28,814 nt of DNA from an uncultured Collinsella sp. (GTDB lineage: Bacteria > Actinomycetota > Coriobacteriia > Coriobacteriales > Coriobacteriaceae): assembly GCA_900544115.1 (NCBI GenBank), contig UQTW01000030.1, forward strand, positions 1 to 28,814. The letters run 5' to 3'. Positions 24,380 through 28,814 of this stretch are shown here, piece by piece; position 1 is the first letter of the stretch, and each line of letters starts with the position of its first letter. The notes beneath the pieces were generated by a model. The model was not told where the DNA came from. It ran no database searches and worked only from the letters and a program-made list of their open reading frames with translations. The position numbers and the translations under genes were made by a program.

Positions 24380-25669
24380 CTAGCAGATGCAGCCGTCGGC
24401 AAGCGTCTGCTTGCCACCGACAAATACATCGGTGGCACGACCGGTGAGCGTGCGGCCGGCAAAACCGGAGTTCTCGGCGCGCGACTCGTAACCGTCCTCG
24501 CCAACCGTCCAGGTTGCGGAGGGGTCGAACACGGTCAGGTCGGCGACAGAGCCCGCCTTGACCTGAACCTGATCGAGGCCCAGAATCTCACGCGGCTTGA
24601 TGGCCATGAGCTCGACCATGCGGCTCACGCTCATCTTGCCCGTGTTGACCAGCTCAGTGAGCACGAGCGACAGCGAAGTCTCGAGGCCAATCATTCCAAA
24701 GGGCGCGAGCTCGAACTCGCGGGCCTTCTCCCACGGGGTGTGGGGAGCGTGGTCGGTAACGATAGCGTCGACGGTACCGTCGATGACACCCTGACGGATG
24801 GCCTCGGCATCCTCGTCGGTGCGCAGCGGCGGATTGACCTTGAGCGAGGTGTTGTAGGTCTCGTCCAGGTCGTTCTCGGTCAAGAACATGTGGTGCGGGG
24901 TGGCCTCGCAGGTCACCTGGACACCGGCAGCCTTACCGGCACGCACGAGCTCCAGGCCATGAGCGGTGGAGATGTGCTGGATGTGCAGCTTGGCACCGGT
25001 CAGCTTGGCAATCTCGATGTCGCGGGCAATCTGAAGCTCCTCGCCGGCGGCCGGCCAACCCTCGAGGGCCAGACGGGTCGAGACCTTGCCCTCGTTGATC
25101 TGGCCGTGGCCGACCAGATCCTCGTCCTGGCAGTGGCTCATAAAGACCTTGCCGAACATCTTGCCGTAGTCCATGCAGCGACGGAGCATGCCCGCACCCT
25201 GCACGCCGCGACCGTCATCGGTGAAGGCGACGGCGCCGTGGGCGACCATATCGCCCATCTCGGACATAGCCTCGCCCTTAAGGCCGCGAGTCATAGCACC
25301 AGAAGGATAGACGCGGCAGTGGCCGACCTCGGCAGCGCGGGACTTGACGAACTCAACGACGGTTCCGTTATCGGTGACGGGATCGGTGTTGGGCATGGCG
25401 CACACGCCGGTGAAGCCGCCCTTGGCAGCAGCGCGGGTGCCGCTCTCGATGTCCTCTTTGACCTCGTAGCCAGGCTCGCGAAGGTGAACGTGCATATCCA
25501 CCAGGCCGGGGACGAGGTACTTGCCGGAAAGGTCGCGGACCTCGGCTCCCTCGACGGCGAGATTCTCGCCGACCTCGGCGATCTTATCGCCGTCAATCAG
25601 GACGTCAACGACACCGTCAAGCTCGACGGACGGGTCGACGACGTGGGCATTCTTAAGAAGCAAGGCCAT
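24380..25669 (-). CDS. pyrC: Dihydroorotase
   Basis: Zinc enzyme that cyclises carbamoyl aspartate to dihydroorotate. From the ATG at 25669 (GGAGG, eight-base spacing) the protein has 429 residues. It shows the amidohydrolase metal motif DMHVHLREPG with H60 and H62, the class I ESGTRAAAKGGFTGVCAMPNT region, and the TDHAPH stretch late in the barrel. Class I dihydroorotases of this length are typical of Gram-positive bacteria. Its start overlaps the 3' end of pyrB by 17 bases; five earlier codons are in frame but lack a ribosome site. Confidence 0.96.
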   Translation of the reverse strand: MALLLKNAHVVDPSVELDGVVDVLIDGDKIAEVGENLAVEGAEVRDLSGKYLVPGLVDMHVHLREPGYEVKEDIESGTRAAAKGGFTGVCAMPNTDPVTDNGTVVEFVKSRAAEVGHCRVYPSGAMTRGLKGEAMSEMGDMVAHGAVAFTDDGRGVQGAGMLRRCMDYGKMFGKVFMSHCQDEDLVGHGQINEGKVSTRLALEGWPAAGEELQIARDIEIAKLTGAKLHIQHISTAHGLELVRAGKAAGVQVTCEATPHHMFLTENDLDETYNTSLKVNPPLRTDEDAEAIRQGVIDGTVDAIVTDHAPHTPWEKAREFELAPFGMIGLETSLSLVLTELVNTGKMSVSRMVELMAIKPREILGLDQVQVKAGSVADLTVFDPSATWTVGEDGYESRAENSGFAGRTLTGRATDVFVGGKQTLADGCIC

Positions 25670-26597
25670 TATCGGCACCTCCAAGCAGCAGATACAGGAT
25701 AGCCATACGCACGCAGATACCGGCGTAGACCTGCTCCAGGATGACGGAGCGTTGCGGGTGGTCGGCCATATAGGAGTCGAACTCGACGCCGCGGTTGATG
25801 GGGCCCGGGTGGCAGATGATCGCGTCGGGCTTCATGAGCTTCTCGCGGTCCTTGGTCAGACCGAAGAGCTTGTGGTACTCGCGAATGGTCGGGAACGGGG
25901 CACCCTCGAGGCGCTCCTGCTGCACGCGCAGCATATAGACGACGTCCAGCTCGGGCAGGACGGAATCGAGGTCGCTCGTCACGTGGTCGCAGCCCAGAAC
26001 CTCGGGTGCCGGCGGCAGCAGCGTGCCGGGGGCGACGGCGTAGGTCTCGCAGCCCATAATCTTAAGGGCAGGGATCAGCGAGCCGCAGACGCGGGAGTGC
26101 GCGATATCGCCGACGACGGCGACCTTCAGGCCGTGGAAGTCACCCTTGTGCTCCCAGATGGTGTACAGGTCGAGCAGGGCCTGCGTGGGATGGTTGTGCT
26201 TGCCGTCGCCGGCGCAGATAACGCTCGCGGGCGAGTTCTGCGTGACGATGTAGGGAGCACCGGCGTGCTTATCGCGCACGACGATGCAGTCGATCTTGTA
26301 GGCGTTGAGGGTCTCGACGGTGTCGACGAGGCTCTCACCCTTGACCGTGGAGGTCGAGGAGCCGCCAAAGTTGAGGCTGTCGGCCGAAAGACGCTTCTCG
26401 GCGAGTTCGAAGGAGCTGCGGGTGCGCGTCGAGGGCTCGTTGAACATGTTGACGATGGTCTTGCCCTTGAGCGTGGGGACCTTCTTGATCGCACGCTCGT
26501 TGACCTCGGAGAACGCCTTGGCGGTCTCGAGGATGAGCTTGATGTCCTCTTCGGAGTACTCGGTAATGTCGATCAGGTGCTTATGGTTGAACGCCAC
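25653..26597 (-). CDS. pyrB: Aspartate carbamoyltransferase catalytic subunit
   Basis: Joins carbamoyl phosphate and aspartate, the committed step of pyrimidine synthesis. From GTG at 26597 the protein has 314 residues with the carbamoyl-phosphate site STRTRSSFE (56-64), the conserved HPTQALLDLYT from 136, and HPGPINRGVE near the C terminus. No pyrI regulatory subunit gene follows, so regulation likely rests on PyrR attenuation. The frame has another GTG at 26609, but that is only one base past the GGGAGG ribosome site, while 26597 has workable spacing and lies just after the pyrR stop codon. Confidence 0.94.
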   Translation of the reverse strand: MAFNHKHLIDITEYSEEDIKLILETAKAFSEVNERAIKKVPTLKGKTIVNMFNEPSTRTRSSFELAEKRLSADSLNFGGSSTSTVKGESLVDTVETLNAYKIDCIVVRDKHAGAPYIVTQNSPASVICAGDGKHNHPTQALLDLYTIWEHKGDFHGLKVAVVGDIAHSRVCGSLIPALKIMGCETYAVAPGTLLPPAPEVLGCDHVTSDLDSVLPELDVVYMLRVQQERLEGAPFPTIREYHKLFGLTKDREKLMKPDAIICHPGPINRGVEFDSYMADHPQRSVILEQVYAGICVRMAILYLLLGGADNGLAS

Positions 26598-26601
26598 GGT
26601 A

Positions 26602-27186
26602 CTACTCACCTCCCAGCGGCGCGGAGCCCACGTGGGAACCCGGCGCGACGTCGTTAATCTCGACAGCGGTGCGGCCGTCTACTTCCTTCATATATAGGTG
26701 CACGTTCTCCTCATGCGACGATGGAACGTTCTTGCCGACAAAGTCCGGCGAGATGGGGAGCTCGCGGTGGCCGCGGTCAACGAGGACTGCCAGCTCAATG
26801 CGGCTCGGACGGCCCAGGTCCATAACGGCGTCCAGAGCGGCGCGAATGGTACGGCCCGTATACAGGATGTCGTCCACCAAAACGACGCGCTTGCCGTCGA
26901 CGCTAAAGGGAATGTTGGTGGCGTGGATCGCGGGAGCGAAATTGGTGGCGTAGTCATCGCGGTAGAAGCTGATGTCGAGGCTACCGAGCGGAACGTCGAC
27001 GCCCTCGATCTCCTTGATCTCCTCGGCGAGCTTCTTTGCCAGAAGGTCGCCGCGCGTGACGATGCCGACCAGAGCGAGGTCTTCACAGCCCTCGTTGCGC
27101 TCGAGAATCTCGTGCGCGATGCGGGTCATCGCTCGATTGACGGCGGTCTCGTCCATGATGACCGCCTTGGGGGAAGTCGTGCCCAT
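26602..27186 (-). CDS. pyrR: Bifunctional pyr operon regulator / uracil phosphoribosyltransferase PyrR
   Basis: PyrR binds pyr mRNA when UMP is high and favours termination or blocks translation; many also have uracil phosphoribosyltransferase activity. The 194-residue protein has the phosphoribosyltransferase motif VVLVDDILYTGRT at 101-113, the N-terminal AVNRAMTRIAHEILERN, and the SFYRDDY region of PyrR. It is the first gene of its operon, preceded by a 120-150 base leader that can fold into the expected binding hairpin and terminator. The ATG is preceded by AAGGAG. Confidence 0.95.
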   Translation of the reverse strand: MGTTSPKAVIMDETAVNRAMTRIAHEILERNEGCEDLALVGIVTRGDLLAKKLAEEIKEIEGVDVPLGSLDISFYRDDYATNFAPAIHATNIPFSVDGKRVVLVDDILYTGRTIRAALDAVMDLGRPSRIELAVLVDRGHRELPISPDFVGKNVPSSHEENVHLYMKEVDGRTAVEINDVAPGSHVGSAPLGGE

Positions 27187-27225
27187 CGATCTCCTTCCTC
27201 ACATGTCTTGACTGCTGACACAGTC

Positions 27226-27315
27226 AAAAAAATAGATGCCCGACCGCTCAAAGCGGACCAGACACCCACAGGAAGGGCTGCTCTTTGGCAGCTATGTAAT
27301 TCCATGTGGGCATCT
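27226..27315 (-). promoter_or_regulatory. Candidate PyrR-controlled attenuator in the pyr leader
   Basis: In the minus-strand RNA, CCCACA (27310-27305) pairs with TGTGGG (27270-27265), extended by GGAA/TTCC, and encloses GCTGC-CAAAGA-GCAGC (27292-27277), a stem with a CAAAGA hexaloop one base away from the CNGNGA consensus of known PyrR-binding loops. Downstream, a hairpin built on CCGCT/AGCGG with G-U-rich extension (27267-27234) ends in a T7 run (27232-27226). Alternatively, AGATGCCC (27315-27308) can pair perfectly with GGGCATCT (27241-27234), breaking both structures. This matches the logic of a PyrR attenuator; PyrR binding itself is inference. Confidence 0.6.
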
Positions 27316-27340
27316 CGTACCCCTTTAATGGTCAAGGGAT

Positions 27341-27346
27341 AGTGTA
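27341..27346 (-). promoter_or_regulatory. Weak candidate -10 box of the pyr operon
   Basis: TACACT on the minus strand lies about 30 bases before the first leader helix, a suitable distance for transcription of the attenuator. I see no matching -35 hexamer, so this is a positional guess. Confidence 0.25.
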
Positions 27347-27439
27347 GCCAACCTCGAGCTTAATTGCGAGCATAAATACAGGGCAATCCGAAAACGGGCG
27401 CAGGCGCTCCATAAACCTATATATATTTGTGGGACGAGC

Positions 27440-27468
27440 TTGAAAACACACGCACGAGCTGGCATAAT
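27440..27468 (+). promoter_or_regulatory. Strong candidate sigma-70-type promoter upstream of rpmB
   Basis: TTGAAA and CATAAT are separated by exactly 17 bases on the plus strand. It predicts a start near 27475 and a leader of about 160 bases before rpmB, containing small hairpins (AGAGA/TCTCT near 27530; CTGTG/CACAG at about 27542-27562). The 322 bases between the pyr attenuator and rpmB hold no gene that I can support. Confidence 0.55.
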
Positions 27469-27574
27469 CCCCTCTGCTGCACGCAAATCGGATCTACGTC
27501 CAGGGCCGTGGCGTGGGCACTATCGCCAAAAGAGAAATATCTCTGTGTAGATTACGCACAGGGAGCTGCTTCTG

Positions 27575-27583
27575 TGCTATAGT
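27575..27583 (+). promoter_or_regulatory. Second candidate rpmB promoter, extended -10
   Basis: TGCTATAGT on the plus strand is an extended -10 with no clear -35, about 45 bases before the rpmB ribosome site. Including one base upstream it shares the 10-mer GTGCTATAGT with the rpsT upstream region. Confidence 0.45.
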
Positions 27584-27637
27584 TCAGGCTTGTTTGTTAA
27601 CGCGACATGTTCGTTTGTCGCCCAAGGAGGGTCAGTT

Positions 27638-27826
27638 ATGTCCAAAGTTTGCGAAGTTTGCGGTAAGCACCCCGTTGCCGGTCGCTCCATCAGCCACTCT
27701 CACCGCGTCACCAACCGTAAGTTCCGCCCCAACATCCAGCGTGTCTACGTCGTCGTCGATGGTCACCGTCGCAAGATGAACGTTTGCTCCACCTGCCTCA
27801 AGTCCGGCAAGGTTGCGCGCTCCTAA
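27638..27826 (+). CDS. rpmB: 50S ribosomal protein L28
   Basis: Large-subunit protein of 62 residues, the only plus-strand gene recognised here. It has the family pattern SKVCEVCGKHPVAGRSISHS in outline followed by NRKFRPNIQRV, and four zinc cysteines C5, C8, C50 and C53, so it is the zinc-binding (C+) form of L28, the kind that zinc-limited bacteria may replace with a C- paralogue. The ATG is preceded by AAGGAGGG at six bases; the frame is open 16 codons upstream but that is leader. A strong terminator follows at 27894 and an insertion sequence 135 bases downstream. Confidence 0.96.
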   Translation: MSKVCEVCGKHPVAGRSISHSHRVTNRKFRPNIQRVYVVVDGHRRKMNVCSTCLKSGKVARS

Positions 27827-27893
27827 ATAAGGTCTTACCAACAAGTACCTCGGACTCTCCGGGTCAAAGACCTCGCGTTCATATAGAACTATA

Positions 27894-27928
27894 AGAAACC
27901 GCTTTCTTTTGAGAAGGCGGTTTCTTTT
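27894..27928 (+). terminator. Rho-independent terminator of rpmB
   Basis: AGAAACCGC pairs with GCGGTTTCT and the helix continues as TTTCT/AGAAG (one G-U) around a TTTG loop, followed by TTTTCT. This long stem starts about 68 bases after the rpmB stop and also lies between rpmB and the insertion sequence. Confidence 0.85.
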
Positions 27929-27962
27929 CTATCTATCCAGGAATGCAAAACCAGAGTGAAAA

Positions 27963-27989
27963 TGAACTGCGTCCCAAATCTTGGACGCC
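27963..27989. repeat. Terminal inverted repeat (left end in this window) of the IS3-family element
   Basis: The sequence begins TGAACTGCGTCCC and includes a small internal hairpin, GCGTCC / GGACGC. It marks the outer boundary of the element on the rpmB side. Its partner lies beyond the window. Confidence 0.55.
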
Positions 27990-28000
27990 CTAAATAGCGA

Positions 28001-28669
28001 CTAGGCCGCGAGGGCCTGATTCCGGAACTCCTCCGGGGTCAGGCCCTTCAATCTTACCTGCCTCCGGCTCGTGTTCCAGTGGACTATGTATTCCTCCAGG
28101 TCGCGTTTGAAATCCTCGAACGTCTCCCACTCGCGGCCCCGGTAGAACTCGTCCTTGACGTGGCCGAAGAGCTGCTCGGTGGCGGCGTTGTCGATGCAGT
28201 TCGCCTTCCTGGACATGCTCTGGACGATGCCGGCGGCCTCGAGCCTGGATGTGTACGAGGCGTGCTGGTACTGCCAGCCCCGGTCCGAGTGCATGGTCGG
28301 GGCGGCGCCCTCGGGGATCTTGGACAGCAGCTCGTCGAGCATCCTGACCTGCTGGGCCATGTCGGGCGTGGTCGATATGTCGCTCGCCACGATCTCCTTG
28401 GTGCAGAAGTCCAGCGTCGGGGCCCAGTAGGCCTTGCCGCCCGCCACCTTGAACTCGGTGACGTCCGTTCCCAGCTTCCGCCACGGGGCCCCGGCGTCGA
28501 AATCCCTCGCGATCACGTTCTCGAACGTCCTGCCGACGACGCCCCTGTACGAGTTGTACCTGTGGTAGGCCGTCTCGCGTCTGATACCGCAGCGAATCCC
28601 CATCTCGCGCATCATCTTGAGCACGGTCTTGTCGGCTATCACGGCCCCCTCTTCCGCCCTGAGGCACAT
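28001..28669 (-). CDS. IS3-family transposase, catalytic (OrfB) part
   Basis: The 222-residue open frame carries an integrase core of the rve type: DVTEF with D69, HSDRGWQY with D129, and NAATEQLFGHVKDE with E165, forming the D,D(35)E triad (35 residues lie between D129 and E165). WNTSRRQVRLKGLTPEEFR near the C terminus is the usual IS3 ending. Upstream of the first ATG the same frame reads GCGHRQIA, the conserved entry to the HTH_21 region of OrfB, so the protein really begins further right. The reading frame there changes (see the neighbouring fragment), so an intact transposase may not be made. The catalytic residues themselves are complete. Confidence 0.85.
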   Translation of the reverse strand: MCLRAEEGAVIADKTVLKMMREMGIRCGIRRETAYHRYNSYRGVVGRTFENVIARDFDAGAPWRKLGTDVTEFKVAGGKAYWAPTLDFCTKEIVASDISTTPDMAQQVRMLDELLSKIPEGAAPTMHSDRGWQYQHASYTSRLEAAGIVQSMSRKANCIDNAATEQLFGHVKDEFYRGREWETFEDFKRDLEEYIVHWNTSRRQVRLKGLTPEEFRNQALAA

Positions 28670-28731
28670 CGCTATCTGCCGGTGCCCGCAGCCGTTGGCG
28701 GTGCGCGAGAAGATCTCGGCGGCCGCCGGCG

Positions 28732-28814
28732 GCCTTCTGCTCGTATGTGCACCTGCCCCGCTTTCCGTCCATGCGCAGCAGCACCTCGCTCCCGAATGCG
28801 CGGTATATCTCCTG
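28732..28814 (-). pseudogene. Upstream part of the same transposase in another frame
   Basis: From the window edge a different minus-strand frame reads QEIYRAFGSEVLLRMDGKRG and continues to CTYEQKAA, which looks like coding protein. At about 28720-28737, in a GC-rich run of GCC/GGC triplets, the coding-like sequence moves to the frame of the catalytic part (AAEIFSR.. GCGHRQIA). One extra base in the run would explain it. IS3 elements normally use -1 slippage on A-rich sites, which is not present here, so a disabling frameshift or sequence error is more likely than programmed shifting. Confidence 0.5.

Larger units (their letters stand above)
27963..28814 (-). mobile_element. IS3-family insertion sequence (IS150-like), cut by the window edge
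   Basis: The element starts with TGAACTGCGTCCCAAATCTT, similar to IS150-type ends (TG followed by a CTG-CCC-AAA pattern and TTGGACG), 38 bases from the transposase stop codon, and continues to the right edge. It carries a DDE transposase reading inward from the edge. The other end and the target duplication are not visible. It sits in the intergenic space after the rpmB terminator, interrupting no recognised gene. Confidence 0.75.

Noticed and set aside
27513..27779. An 88-codon plus-strand frame overlapping rpmB
   Set aside because: It covers rpmB in another frame, has no ribosome site of note, and the L28 frame is unambiguous.
27990..28784. A 264-codon minus-strand frame over the transposase
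   Set aside because: Only its first about 25 codons look like coding protein; the rest is the shifted reading of the catalytic frame, rich in Arg/Gly/Pro. Only the upstream part is kept, as a fragment.

Overview
The window reads as a stretch of chromosome from a high-GC gut-type actinobacterium of the class Coriobacteriia, most likely Collinsella. This is an inference from gene content: an actinobacterial integration host factor (mIHF) sits beside gmk and rpoZ, while the long lepA-hemW-dnaJ-mtaB-phoH-ybeY-dgkA-era-recO order resembles Firmicutes, and the coding sequence is strongly GC-biased. No 16S rRNA gene or other taxonomic marker is present to confirm it. All protein genes are on the minus strand except rpmB, so the layout is described right to left, in the direction of transcription.

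Right end (27.96-28.8 kb): one end of an IS3-family insertion sequence runs off the window. Its transposase appears frameshifted. Just left of it lies rpmB (ribosomal protein L28) on the plus strand, with its own promoters and a strong terminator. Divergent from it is a six-gene pyrimidine operon, pyrR-pyrB-pyrC-pyrK-pyrD-pyrF (27.2-21.9 kb). Its leader can fold into a PyrR-type attenuator, and a strong hairpin sits between pyrC and pyrK. The operon covers carbamoyl aspartate to UMP except for pyrE; pyrE and carAB are not in the window.

Next comes mihF-gmk-rpoZ-thiI (21.6-19.2 kb), combining nucleoid architecture, GMP phosphorylation, RNA polymerase omega and tRNA thiolation, and ending in a clean terminator. 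Then comEA-comEC-holA (19.0-14.9 kb) encodes DNA-uptake proteins and the DNA polymerase III delta subunit; a perfect 16-bp palindrome lies upstream of comEA. rpsT (S20) is followed by a strong terminator.

The rest is a long translation/stress/RNA-processing cluster: lepA-dusB-hemW, two neighbouring J-protein genes, then mtaB-phoH-ybeY-dgkA-era-recO, and finally rpsO and pnp. The first J-protein keeps the J domain and the zinc centre but has a membrane tail instead of the second substrate-binding domain. hrcA, grpE and dnaK, which often sit between hemW and dnaJ, are absent here. rpsO and pnp end the window with terminators and hairpin-bearing leaders.

The most interesting items are the membrane-tailed J-protein, the pyr leader with mutually exclusive helices and a CAAAGA hexaloop, the comEA palindrome, an unassigned two-helix hairpin between pyrF and mihF, and a group of extended -10 promoters in front of ribosomal and nucleoid genes. 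I see no tRNA, rRNA, CRISPR array or prophage.
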